This document shows, in pieces, positions 50,960 through 61,825 of a stretch of DNA of 64,000 nt. Position 1 is the stretch's first letter, and each line of letters starts with the position of its first letter. Both the position numbers and the translations under genes were made by a program. The notes beneath the pieces are model-generated. The model was given only the letters and a program-made list of their open reading frames with translations, was not told where the DNA came from and did not search any database. Origin of the DNA: Larix kaempferi (taxonomy: Eukaryota > Streptophyta > Pinopsida > Pinales > Pinaceae); the NCBI GenBank assembly GCA_027924585.1, contig BSBM01001138.1, positions 12,643,001-12,707,000 on the forward strand, in the 5' to 3' direction.

Positions 50960-51440
50960 AATGAGACGGCAAAAAATTCGAATTTGCTACAACCTATGGT
51001 CGACTATCCGATAATTCCAGTCTTTTTTTTATCGTCGGTGGGATATCGGCTAAAATCCGACATAGTTCAAGACATCGGATATTCGACTACCATACCTCGT
51101 CGGTTAACCGACTTCCTCCAGCTTCACAGGAAGTTGGATAAGCGACAACGTCAACTTGCAATATTTGTCGGATGCCATCCTTTCCCCATCGATTATGCGT
51201 TGGCAAAGTCGTCGGTTAAGTGACGTGTTTGCCATAAAAAAAGACAATTCTGATGTTCTGAGCCGTCGGAAGTATAGCACAATCGTAGGATATCACTATG
51301 CAATCATCGGATAGGTCGTCGGTTAAGCAATGTGGATAGCATAGCAAAAAAACACGGATTCGACATTCCGAGCCGTTGGAAGTATTGCAACACCGTCGGA
51401 TATTACCCTACGGTCATCGTTATTAGGTCGTCGGTTAACC
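50960..51440. repeat. GTCGG-rich repeat block with palindromic GTCGGTTAACCGAC
   Basis: Short motifs CGTCGG, TCGGATA and GTCGGTTAA recur through about 480 bp. GTCGGTTAACCGAC is a perfect 14-bp palindrome and appears near 51,099 and 51,428; incomplete forms (GTCGGTTAAG) lie near 51,210 and 51,319. The last part forms two diverged tandem units of about 110 bp (starting near 51,227 and 51,340; each has agccgt.ggaagtat.gca). It abuts the truncated gypsy at 50,949. It is more CpG-rich than its surroundings. Open frames over it look incidental. Confidence 0.65.
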
Positions 51441-51516
51441 GACTACCCAATACATTTAAAAAAAAATATAGGAAATCAATATATTCTATCTCTATTGTGG
51501 AAATATGTAGAATAAT

Positions 51517-51519
<3 letters not shown>

Positions 51520-51558
<39 letters not shown>
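51520..51558. repeat. (TA)n microsatellite
   Basis: Run of about 19 TA units directly after the GTCGG block. Confidence 0.9.
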
Positions 51559-51559
<1 letters not shown>

Positions 51560-52280
51560 CTGAGAACCCCATTATGCTCTTCCCATTGTATTAGCAGTGG
51601 AGTAGCCTAAGGGAATAGAGCTGTTGTAATAAAGCCACTGTATTAGAGTCATTGTATTAAGCGGCGGAGTCAATCATTATTCAAGTGGACCTACAGGCTA
51701 GTGGGTGCCTATTAAGGTGGCACAAAAGACTGTACTCTAAGTCTCAAGTGCTAGTGTCTATGGAACTTACTTTATGGACTACAGGCTTTCCACAAAGCAG
51801 AATAAAAGGACTGGGAAGTTATGTAACATTATGGCATATTCATCACAAAGAGATGGTAGTGTGCTTCCATTGTGTCAAGGTACTCTTACCTAACTTCTCT
51901 AATTTGGTATACTGAGGAGTCTGTATATTCATGTATGAGATCATATTCTTTGAATAAGGCTCATTAGATAGTTAATGGGTAGTTACTTAATGTAAAAGGC
52001 TCATTTTTATTAAATAAGAACCAGTAGGTGGTTGGTAGTCATTAATTTTGAGATTGCATGTAGTTAGGGTTTTGGTAGTTATTAATAAACTATTTATAGC
52101 GCTAGAAGGATGTATATTGTTTTGTCAAAGATTGGTATTGTATTGAAGCTTTGCTCAAAGGAGCTCATCCTCTCCAAGAGGCCCATGAACATTACTCTCT
52201 CTTTTTGAATTTATTAATACAAGTGTTATATTTTGCAAGTTTAATCTCTTTCTTGTATTTTCTTTTGTTCACTTATATTT
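51559..52280. other. Unassigned sequence, possibly old LTR material
   Basis: No coding match. A stretch with ctatttatag near 52,090 and T-rich DNA afterwards could be LTR-derived, but no partner was found. Confidence 0.35.
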
Positions 52281-52569
52281 ATTTGAGGTTAAGCTGGATA
52301 TTGATTCCAAGGAAATTAAAGAGAAGATTAAGGATATTGATTCCAGTGCATCATTTACTCAACCTTTGAAGTTATGGAAACTTGAAATTGGTTATGAGGA
52401 GCAACCAAAAATCACAACAAGCTCCAAGAAATTGTCAAAATTTAAACGACACGCGTGTGGGTTGTAGAAAGCCAACATCGTAGCCATTCATTGAGCTCCT
52501 CTCTGTTTCGAGAATAATTTCATATTCTCTACTGAACAAGGCCAACCACGTGAAGGTGGAAGCTCTTAT
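52281..52569 (+). repeat. Direct duplication copy A, left part (interrupted by copia)
   Basis: This stretch is nearly identical to 61,174-61,458, starting at gaggttaag and ending at gaagctcttat. Copy A continues after the copia at 59,839-60,204. A 61-codon open stretch ending TAG (52,285-52,467; EVKLDIDSKEIKEK... to ...RHACGL) is shared with copy B and looks like a terminal exon. Its upstream T-rich DNA ends in TTTGAG|GTTAAG, a possible acceptor. No known protein family recognised. Confidence 0.7.
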
Positions 52570-53176
52570 TGTTGATGTATATGTAACTTTGGAATGTATT
52601 TCATCTGTGTATTTTATATGTATTTATTGTACACTTATAAGAGATGTGTTATTCCTCTATAAGGAAGTGTCGTCATGTGGATTGACAAGTGTCGCAAGTG
52701 TGTGTACTTGTCGATGGGTTATTAGACCACCATGTGTGGGGTCGGCCCTGAAATATATATATTATAATGTGGATGTACCTAGCCAGACAAGTCGACCCCA
52801 TAAGGTCACTAGGCAAACAGATTAGTATAAATAGAGATAAGGTGATCTCTATTTCAGATCATTCGGAAAAGTACATCTCTCTCACTCAGAAAGTGGCGCA
52901 CTAGTGAGAAGGAGGATCATCTGCTACTAGGAGACTATCTCAATGTATTTTGGTTTTACTTTGGTTGAGCCATTGTTCTCTCTATCTCTGAGGAAGTTGT
53001 GGGGTTTTTCACCTTAGGGTTTTCCCCATGGAAACTCTGTGTCTCTTGTCTCTTATGCTTTTGATTCTTGTGATGCTTGTCATACTTATTGTGATTGTCA
53101 TGCATTGATATACTATATATGTTATTCTCTCAGTAAAGATCCTAGAGTATTGTAAATTAATGCTCAAAATTTAACA
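52570..53176 (+). repeat. 5' LTR of the copia element
   Basis: 607 bp, TG...CA. A TATA-like TATAAATAGAG lies at about 52,826-52,836, which would place the RNA start near 52,860. Confidence 0.95.
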
Positions 53177-53188
53177 TGGTATCAGAGC
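53177..53188 (+). other. Primer binding site of the copia element
   Basis: TGGTATCAGAGC, initiator-Met tRNA type, directly adjoining the 5' LTR. Confidence 0.9.
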
Positions 53189-53750
53189 TAACCTGAGAAG
53201 AAGACATTTTGCAGTGACGAAAACTTGAGTTTCTTGTTTATTGGGTTTCTCTCCATATATTTTGGAAAAGCAGTATAGTCAATTGACTCTACTCATCAAG
53301 GTGCATCTATCTGTCCAATCATAATTCAATTCCGAGCATTTTCAGATTTGGCCCTAAAAATTAGGGTTTCCACAAAAATAGGAATTTCTGGAATCTGAAG
53401 ACACGGCTGGAAGCTCCTTGCAAAAATCAAAGTTTAGAGCTTTGGATTGAGATTTTTGGTTGGGTAGATCTCCGGGAAACTCAAACCCTAATTCAGGGTT
53501 CTCCCTAGTGAACCCGGGAGGACAAAAAGGAAAATTTGAAGGGTAAAACTTTGCTGATCTCAAATTCTGAATGCACCAGGATGATCAAATCATCAAGGCG
53601 CATCTTTCTATCCTGTCAAAAATTTGAAATTCACATTTTGAATTTTTAGGGTTTTTCTAACAAACCCTAATCCGGGACCAGATCCAGTTTTCAGCATTTC
53701 AAGTGGTAAGACCTAAATCTTTTCTATTTCCATTTGAAGTACTCTTTAAA

Positions 53751-54560
53751 ATGTCTCACCACACCAAGCTTGAGGATAAGCTTGAAGGGGTTGATAACTT
53801 CCGAGCTTGGAAGTATAGGATTGGGTTAATCCTGGAAGAGAATGAGTTGGACTCATATATAAAAGAAGACATCCCTATCCCAGAGGATGAAGAGGCTAAA
53901 GTATTGCATAAGAAGAACTTGGTCAAGGCAAAGAGAATCATTGCTGATTCTATCAAAGACCATCTCATACCCCATGTGTCTTCTCTAAAGACACCCAAAG
54001 AGATGTTTGACTCTTTGACCAAGCTATTTGAAGGGAAGAACATAAATTGGAAGATGACCCTGCGGAACCAATTGAAAGGAGTAAAGTTTCAGAATGGAGA
54101 AACCATTCAATCTTATTTTTCAAGAGTCTCCCAGATCAAGGAACAACTAGAAACAGTGGATGAAATGGTAGAGAATGGTGAAGTTGTCATGACCACTCTG
54201 AATGGCTTACCTAGGTCATGGGACTCCTTCATTCAAGGAATTTGTGCAAGAAAGAAGTTGATTTCCTTCAGTAGACTACGGGAAGAATTCTCATAAGAAG
54301 AAGCAAGGCTTGTATCACGAGAAGAAAATATGGGGAATGAAGATCAAGATCTCACAGCTCACACCAAGAAAGGGAAGTCCAAGAGAGATCCATCTCACTC
54401 AAAGAAATCTTCACATCACTTCAAAGAAAGAAAAATATGCTTCACCTATAATGAGAAAGGACATATTGCCATAAATTGTCCCAAGAACAAGAAGGACAAC
54501 AACAACTCCAACAAGAAGAAGAAGGGCAGCAAAAGAAGGTTTCATGCTCATGCTGTCGAG
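53751..54560 (+). pseudogene. gag of the copia element
   Basis: Starts ATG 53,751 (MSHHTKLEDKLEG); the upstream in-frame ATG at 53,703 lacks family likeness. The gag core (LEGVDNFRAWKYRI, later NWKMTLRNQLKGVK and ESY-like QSYFSRV) is intact up to a TAA at 54,294-54,296. The reading continues in the same frame into a Lys-rich tail with a zinc knuckle near 54,437-54,480. There the second cysteine of the CCHC is a tyrosine (CFTYNEKGH), so zinc binding would be impaired. The frame then runs into protease without a shift. Confidence 0.85.
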
Positions 54561-57500
54561 GATGATGAACCACCCAAGAAGAAGGCTAGGGCAGAAAGTG
54601 ATGATAACTCATCAAGTGAAGATGAGTATGTTCTGATCTCTTCTCTCACAGGTACCATCTCCCTTGATTGTAATGATTGGTTGATTGATAGTGGGGCTTC
54701 CAAACACATGACTGGGTTTAAGGAATCTTTTGTGAATCTATCTGAACATGAATCACCCCATAAGGTGAAACTTGGGGATGATTATCAATACCCAATCAAA
54801 GGAAGTGGTGAAGCCTCCTACAACCTAGATTCTGGAAAATATTTGAAGATGAAAGAAGTTCTTTATGTTCCTGGGCTCAAGAAGAACTTACTCTCCATCT
54901 CTGCATTGGATGCAAAAGGCATGAGGGTTGCATTTGTGGATGGTCAAGTCCTAATGTGGCCAAAGGGAAAGAACATAGATGATGTAGTAGTGATTGAAGA
55001 GCAAGAGGGAGGTTTGTATAAATTGAAGGGACAGCCTGAACATGCCATGGTACATGAATCCATGGATCCAAGTGAACTTTGGCAGAGAAGACTTGCTCAT
55101 ATGCACTATAGGGAACTTCCAATTGCAAGCAAGGCTGTAGAGGGTCTTTCTAAAATCAAGACCAAACATGAAGGTGTTTGCAAAGGATGTGCAAAAGGTG
55201 AGAACATTAAGAAGGCTTTCCCAAGCAGTGAAAGCAAGGAAAAAGACATCCTGGAAATCATCCACTCAGATGTATGTGGTCCTATGTCATCCATTTCTCT
55301 AAGTGGGTATTTTTACTATGTCTCATTTATTGATGACTTCTCCAAGAAGACTTGGGTATACTTCTTGAAGAACAAAGATGAGGTGTTTGATAAGTTTAAG
55401 GAATTCAAAACCTTGATGGAGAATCAAACTAACAAGAAGATCAAAACATTCAGATCCGACAATGGTGGAGAATTCACCTCAGGTGACTTCAAGAAGCTTT
55501 GCAGTGATTCAGGGATTAAGAGGGAGTTGACTGCTCCTTACAATCCACAACAGAATGGAGTTGCAGAAAGGAAGAACAGAACAATCATGGAAGCAGCAAG
55601 AGCAATGCTCCATGACTAGGATCTACCTATGCATCTATGGGCAGAAGCAGCTAGAACAGCTGTATATGTGCAGAATAGAACACCCCACAAGATATTGGAC
55701 AACAAGACACCAGAAGAGGTCTTTTCTGGCAAGAAACCTAAAGTCAGCCATCTTAGAATATTTGGTTGTCCAGTATTCACTCATGTTCCAAAGGAAAAGA
55801 GGACCAAACTAGATCCTTTAGGAAAGAAGGGTATCTTTGTGGGTTACAGTGAAAGCTCGAAGGCTTAGAGAATATACTTTCCAGGGTTTAAGAAGATTGA
55901 TGTCAGCAGGGATGTGACATTTGATGAAAACTCAGCATTCATCAAATCAAGGAAGGCACCGATCAAGGTTTATGAAGAACCTAAGGAAACTAGATTTCAA
56001 GACACTACCATGACTGAAGCAGTTTCAGAAGTTGTTCGTGAGTTTGAAGATCTGCAAGAACCTGTAGATCCACCCCGTGAGGATAACTCTCACAAGAGGA
56101 AACCTGCATGGGCTAGAGAGCTCATTCAAGATGCAGAAAGATTTGGCATTCCAGAAGAGGAACACAGAGCAAAGAAGAGAACCAAATCACATACCAGCTA
56201 TGTTGCTTTACTCTGTGACATTATGAACAAAGAGCCTTCCAGTTATGAAGAAGCAGTGGAAAAGAAAGAATGGAAGGATGCCATGGTTGAGGAATATCAA
56301 TCAATAATGAAGAATGATGTTTGGGATGTTGTCCCAAGACCTAAAGTGAAGTCTGTTGTGACTTCCAAATGGATTTACAAAATCAAGCATGTTGCAGATG
56401 GCAGTGTAGAAAAATGCAAAGCAAGATTCATAGCTCGTGGCTTCTCTCAAATAGAGGGAATAGATTATGAAGAAAATTTTGCACCTGTAGCCAGGTATAC
56501 TTCCATCAGAACAGTACTTGCCCTGGCTGCAGCAATGAAATGGAAAATACACCGGATGGATGCCAAGACTGCTTTCTTGAATGGTGTAGTTGAAGAGGAA
56601 GTATATGTGGAGCAGCCACTCGGTTTCGAAATACATGACATGGAGTCATATGTGTGCAGATTAAAGAAAGCCTTGTATGGCTTGAAACAAGCTCCCAAAA
56701 CCTGGTATGGTAGGATGGACAGTTTCCTATCTAGTTTGGGATTTACCAAGAGTAAAGCGAATTCCAACCTTTACTATAAGGTTGAAGAAGGGAATCCTGT
56801 GGTTCTACTCCTGTATGTGGATGACCTATTTGTAACAGGAGATGACAGATTGATTGCAGATACTAAGAGGAAGCTTGCTGCTGAGTTTGACATGAAATAT
56901 TTGGGAATGATGCATTATTTCCTAGGTATGGAGGTGTGGCAGAGTGTAGGTGGGATCTTCCTTGGTCAAGGGAAGTACATAGTAGATATCCTGAAGAGAT
57001 TTGGGATGATGGATTGGAAGGCCATGGCCACACCTATGGCATTGAATCTGAAGCTTCTATGCGATGCTTCATCTGATCCAGTTGATGTCTCTATGTATCG
57101 TCAGATGATTGGGTCCTTGATGTACCTGACGAACACGAGACCGGATATTTGCTTTGCTATGACCAGTTCCTGACGGATCCGAGGAGTGTTCACCTGGTTG
57201 CTGTAAAGCATGTTCTAAGGTACCTAAAGGGTACAGTGGATTATGGGCTCAAGTATGAAGCGAATCAAAAGTTTAACCTGCAGGGTTATGTTGATTCAGA
57301 TTGGGCTGGCAGTGCTGCAGATAGGAAGAGCACATCTGGGTGCTGCTTCAGTATGGGATCAGGTGTGATCTCTTGGTTTAGCAGGAAGCAGTCCTGCGTA
57401 GCATTGAGTACACCTGAGGCAGAGTATGTTGCAGCCTGTTCAGCTAGTTGTGCGGCAGTATGACTACGGAAGCTACTGTCTGAGTTATTTGATCTCCCGT

Positions 57501-57768
57501 TGGATGCTACTAGTATCTTCTATGATAACCAGAGTTGTGTGAAGCTGTCTGAGAACCCAGTGTTTCATGACAACTCGAAACACATAGAGATCAAATATCA
57601 CTATATCAGGGATATGGTGCAGAGAGGAGCTGTGAAGCTCCTGTATGTTGCGACGGACGAGTAGATTATAGATGTACTGACGAAGCCACTAGCCAGGGTG
57701 AAGTTCGAGTACTTCAGGGAGAGGCTTGGTGTTCTTCAGATCGAGGACACTTCGAGGAAGAAGTGATG
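54561..57768 (+). pseudogene. pol of the copia element (protease, integrase, RT, RNase H)
   Basis: Protease WLIDSGASKHMTG near 54,677-54,715 keeps D-S-G. The pre-integrase box LWQRRLAHMHY lies near 55,077. The integrase core keeps all three acidic positions (HSDVCGPM 55,263; RSDNGGEF 55,453; GVAERKNRT 55,558). RT is well kept: KMDAKTAFLNG-like HRMDAKTAFLNG (56,550) and the catalytic LLYVDDLFVTG (56,808-56,840). RNase H follows in another frame from 57,149 (DSDWAGS, then LSTPEAEYVA). Four stops (55,617; 55,866; 57,461; 57,662) and the frameshift near 57,165 disable it. The last reading ends at a TGA near 57,764. Catalytic residues are otherwise intact, so decay began after the element was competent. 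Confidence 0.9.
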
Positions 57769-57879
57769 GAAACATTTGCTGAAGCCATTCCAAGCATGTT
57801 GGAAGGAGGATCCTTCACATGGCCGTGGATGTAAGCGCTGGATGATGAGCATCAGGATGATGTTCTAGTTTCTGCTTTG

Positions 57880-58255
57880 TATGATCATTTGGATCATTTA
57901 TATGTATGTACGCATCATGTTGGATGCTGGATATGATCATTTGGATCATTTATATGTATGTACGCATCATGTTGGATGCTGGATATGATCGGTTGGATCA
58001 TTTGTATGTATTTTGTATATGCATCATGTTGGATGCTTGGACCATGTATCTGTATATGTATCAGGTGGATACATTGTATGATCAGGTAGATCATGTATGT
58101 TGATATGTATCAGGTATGATCAGGTAGATCATGTATGTTGATGGATACATTGTGTGGATCATGTATCTATGTATCAGGTGAATACACTGTGTATGATGAT
58201 ATGTATCAGGTAGATACTTGGTATGCATCAAGTAGATGCATTGTATGATTAGGAT
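57880..58255 (+). repeat. 52-bp tandem units and degenerate ATCAGGTAGAT repeats in the copia 3' region
   Basis: Units beginning GGATCATTTATATGTATG occur at about 57,891 and 57,943, with a partial third copy at 57,997 ending in gcatcatgttggatgct. Shorter degenerate units (atgtatcaggtagat) follow to about 58,255. The open frame at 57,906-58,103 is the translation of this repeat. Confidence 0.75.
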
Positions 58256-58399
58256 GATCGTGGATGACGAGCTTCTCCAGGTGACATGTAGCAGGATGTT
58301 GCAGTGATGATGATCAGGATGATCATGTGTACATCAGGATGATGTATGGTGAGTATCAGGATGATACTTTGTGGCCGTGGATCAGGTTGTGCAGATGAG

Positions 58400-58985
58400 C
58401 ATGTCTGGGAGATCCTATAGGTCGGAGTTGTGTACCTGTAACAGCCTGGGATGCTCTTTCGAGACATTACTCTAGGAGGACATGTAATTTGTGCCCTGAG
58501 AGATTTCAGGTTGGAGTTGTGTACCCGTAACATCCTGAGATGCTCCTGCGAGGTTTTTTCCTATGGCATGTAATTTGATCCTGGGAGATCTGGACAGGAT
58601 GAAAAAGGCCTCAGATGCTTCAGCCAGGTTTTGCCATGACCACATGTAATTTGCTCCTGGGAGATCTGGACAGGATGAAAAAGGCCTCAGATTCTTCAGC
58701 CAGGTTTTGTGGTGGACCACATGTAATGTGCTCCTCGGAGATCCGACAGGTAGAGCTGTGTGCTCGTAAGAGCCTGGGATGCTTTAGCTAGGTTTTGTGG
58801 TGAGATCACATGTAATGTGCTCCTGGTAGATTTGACAGGTAGATCTATGTGCTCGTAATAGACTGGGATGCTTCAGCCAGGTTTTGTGATGGGTCACATG
58901 TAATGTGCTCCTGGGAGATCCGACAGGTAGAGCTGTGTGCTCGTAATATCCTGGGATGTTGCAGCCAGGTTTTGTGACGCACGTA
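58400..58985 (+). repeat. About six 75-90 bp tandem units in the copia 3' region
   Basis: ACATGTAAT (or GCATGTAAT) recurs near 58,480, 58,566, 58,641, 58,719, 58,806 and 58,896. Each is followed by TG.TCCTGGGAGAT..GACAGG and then GGGATGCTTCAGCCAGGTTTTG. Units differ at several sites. Minus-strand open frames here are by-products. Confidence 0.8.
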
Positions 58986-59217
58986 ATAAGTCCTGAGGAT
59001 TCCATAGTATGGCCAGTAATGATGAAGACCTACAGGTGGTGGGCCTACATCCAGTATGAAAAAGGACTGGCTCTGTAGAACTTCCTATGACGAGTAGAGT
59101 CAGAGATTGGTTGATATAGCATTAGCAGTGACGATGACGATGATGATGCATTGATGACGATGATCCCGAGAAGAAAACTTGTCTAGCAGATCTGTGTCAA
59201 GAAATACCTTCCTAGTT

Positions 59218-59226
59218 AAGAGGGAG
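59218..59226 (+). other. Polypurine tract of the copia element
   Basis: AAGAGGGAG immediately before the 3' LTR TG, the expected plus-strand primer site. Confidence 0.75.
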
Positions 59227-59833
59227 TGTTGATTTATATGTAACTTCAGAATGTATTTCATCTGTGTATTTTATATGTATTTATTGTACCCTTATAAGAG
59301 ATGTGTTATTCCTCTATAAGGAAGTGTCGTCATGTGGATTGACAAGTGTCGCAAGTGTGTGTACTTGCCGATGGGTTATTAGACCACCATGTGTGGGGTC
59401 AGCTCTGAAATATATATATTATAATGTGGATGTACCTAGCCAGACAATTTGACCCCATAAGGTCACTGGGAAAACAAATTAGTATAAATAGAGATAAGGT
59501 GATCTCTATTTCAGATCATTCGGAAAAGTACATCTCTCTCACTCAGAAAGTGGCGCACTAGTGAGAAGGAGGATCATCTGCTACTAGGAGACTATCTCCG
59601 TGTATTTTGGTTGTACTTTGGTTGAGCCATTGCTCTCTCTATCTCTGAGGAAGTTGTGGAGTTTTTCACCTTAGGGTTTTCCCCACGAAAACTCTGTGTC
59701 TCTTGTCTCTTATGATTTTGATTCTTGTGATGCTTGTTATACTTATTGTGATTGTCATGCATTGATATACTGTATATGTTATTCTCTCAGTAAAGATCCT
59801 AGAGTATTGTAAATTAATGCTCAAAATTTAACA
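59227..59833 (+). repeat. 3' LTR of the copia element
   Basis: 607 bp, same length as the 5' LTR with about 22 substitutions and no indel by my reading. Confidence 0.95.
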
Positions 59834-59838
59834 CTTAT

Positions 59839-60204
59839 GGCCCCTCCCCCCCCTCACATCACTCTCAATTCCCCATACCCAATGCATGCACTCGAAAAAA
59901 ACAAATATGTCCAAATTCATCCATATTTTATCATGAACTATCATCCATTATTCATTCAATAAATGCTAACATTCACTAAACCATTGTTTCTGTCGATACA
60001 CACATTCATTCAATAAAAGATAACATTCAATAAACCATTCATTAATCATTCAGTCAACACATTCATTCAATAAAAGCTGAAATTCAATAAAGGTAACAGT
60101 TTACTACACTGAATCATTAAAACATTAGAAAATTCATTAAACCATTCATTCATTAATTAGGCCAAAAATCGTGGACGATATATTGTTATAAAAAATATTT
60201 AGAC
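59839..60204 (+). repeat. Direct duplication copy A, right part
   Basis: Continues copy A after the copia. It matches 61,459-61,825 (poly-C run, CTCACA.CACTCT.AATTCCCC, later attcattcaataaaag repeats) and ends at aatatttagacg. Beyond that point A and B differ: A enters the inverted repeat, B enters the transposase-like gene. Non-coding; the many cattcattcaataa motifs are low-complexity. Confidence 0.85.
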
Positions 60205-60205
60205 G

Positions 60206-60940
60206 AGATTTGAACCTGCGACCTATGTCTAGTCCCAAGGATACCACCTTCAAGCTTGACCTTATCAATCAATTCCCATCGCCATTTCCTATCATACGAC
60301 GTCCCAAAATCATTTCTCTCGAGACCCACTCTTCATTTATTCTGCATGCATTTCACTATGCAACCGTCTCAAATTCCCATTACGTTTTCCATCGATTAGT
60401 TGATCAATTCAGTATGACCCACGTCCGCCGTCCAATGAGTGTTTCCGCGGTCTTCAGTTTCATCCTGGAAACGATTGACGATTCATGGTATTACGTTTCC
60501 CTTCGACTGCAAATGACAAATTCATAGTTCACTATTAAGGTTTGTCTGACAAAGCTGACGGTCAAAGAAATCTTGATAGTGAACTATGATTTTGCCATAT
60601 TGCAGCTTAAGGGAAACATAAATATAGAATGAATTGTCACCGTTGTTAGGCTGGAACTCAAGACTGCGGAAACACTCCTCGGATGGCGGGCGTGGGTAAT
60701 ACCGAATTGATAAACTAATAGAGGGAAAACGCAATGAGAATCTGAGATGATTGCATAGTGAAATGCATACACAATGAATCAAGGTTGAATGTGGTATCCC
60801 TCCATCTCCCATTGTGAAATGCATGCAGAATGAATCGAGCTTGAAGGTGGTCTCCCTTGCCAGCTTCACTTCAATCTTGAAGGTGGTAGCCTTGGGACTA
60901 GACATAGGTCGCAGGTTCAGATCTCCTCAGTTCAGTTCAT
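60206..60940. repeat. Long imperfect inverted repeat (foldback) with tRNA-like ends
   Basis: The left arm (60,206 to about 60,545) and right arm (about 60,548-60,940, reversed) match over several hundred bases. The outer ends share GAACCTGCGACCTATGTC (60,211 onward; reverse complement near 60,904-60,921). The inner ends share AATTCATAGTTCACTAT-type sequence around a short centre near 60,546. The right arm is longer by an internal duplication (ACCACCTTCAAG...GATTCATTCTGCATGCATTTCAC). Read outward, the ends give AGGTCGCAGGTTCAAATC, which contains a perfect pol III box B (GTTCAAATC) on the left; the right copy has one mismatch. It could be a foldback transposon or two SINE-like units in opposite orientation. 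Open frames on both strands are by-products. Confidence 0.75.
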
Positions 60941-61173
60941 ACCCTGTTATTTTTTTGATGCAAACTATATGTTTTCTTTAATTTGCTGTTGACTTTAATT
61001 CCCTAGCGTAGGAGGAGCCATTATGGTCAAGTTGCATTCCTAAAAAAAATATGAACATTCACAACAAGCAGCATGTCTCTAATTGTTGTCGGTGTATGCT
61101 AGCTTAGTTGCAAATATCATGCTTCAGAAGAAGCCAGCCTTGAATGGTAAATATACCAATTTGGAAGGGTTTA

Positions 61174-61825
61174 ATGTGAGGTTAAGGATAATGATTCCAA
61201 GGAAATTAAAGAGAAGGTTAAGGATATTGATTCCAGTGCATCATTTACTCAACCTTTGATGTTGTGGAAACTGGAAATTGGTTATGAGGAGCAACCAAAA
61301 ATCACAACAAGCTCCAAGAAATTGTCAAAATTTAGACAACACGCGAGTGGGTTGTAGAAAGCCAACATCGTAGCCATTCATTGAGCTTTTCTCTGTTCGA
61401 GAATAAATTCATATTCTCTACTGAACAGGGCCAAACACGTGAAGGTGGAAGCTCTTATGCCCCCCCCCCCCCTCACACCACTCTTAATTCCCCATACCCA
61501 ATGCATGTACTTGAAAAAAACAAATATGTGCAAATTCATCCATATTTCATCATGAACTTTCATCCATTATTCATTCAATAAATGCTAACATTCACTAAAC
61601 CATTGTTTCAGTCGATCAACACATTCATTCAGTAAAAGATAACATTCAATACACCATTCATTAATCATTCAGTCAACACATTCATTCAATAAAAGTTGAA
61701 ATTCAATGAAGGTAACAGTTTACTACATTGAATCATTAAAACATTAGAACATTCATTAAACCATTCATTCATTCATTAGACCAAAAATAGTGGACAATAT
61801 ATTGGTATCAAAAATATTTAGACGT
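61174..61825 (+). repeat. Direct duplication copy B (empty-site copy)
   Basis: Matches copy A without the copia: ...gaagctcttat is followed directly by the poly-C run (61,459), which shows the pre-insertion state with one CTTAT. The 60-codon terminal-exon-like stretch is at 61,178-61,357, one codon shorter than in A, with about eight substitutions, and ends at the same TAG. The right end overlaps the last three codons of the minus-strand transposase-like gene. Confidence 0.85.

Larger units (their letters stand above)
52570..59833 (+). mobile_element. Ty1/copia retrotransposon, structurally complete, coding capacity lost; TSD CTTAT
   Basis: 7,264 bp. Both LTRs are 607 bp, begin TGTTGAT and end TTTAACA. 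They are flanked by the direct repeat CTTAT (52,565-52,569 and 59,834-59,838). PBS at 53,177, gag-pol in one main frame from 53,751, and PPT AAGAGGGAG just before the 3' LTR. Order gag, protease, integrase, RT, RNase H defines copia. I count about 22 substitutions between the LTRs (roughly 96% identity), so it is neither new nor very old. Lesions in gag-pol: stops at 54,294, 55,617, 55,866, 57,461 and 57,662, plus a frameshift near 57,165. It is therefore non-autonomous. A 1.45-kb non-coding region with tandem repeats separates pol from the 3' LTR. Confidence 0.95.

Noticed and set aside
57880-58985. CRISPR-like array
   Set aside because: Units are adjacent tandem copies without unique spacers, inside a plant retrotransposon.
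58249-59005. Three minus-strand open frames
   Set aside because: They are by-products of tandem units in the copia 3' spacer.
60206-60225. Possible tRNA gene from the GAACCTGCGACC segment
   Set aside because: Only a T-arm-like box B is readable; no cloverleaf or acceptor stem can be formed.
60210-60905. Open frames of 105 and 127 codons on opposite strands, alike in sequence
   Set aside because: They mirror each other because the DNA is an inverted repeat; no family likeness.
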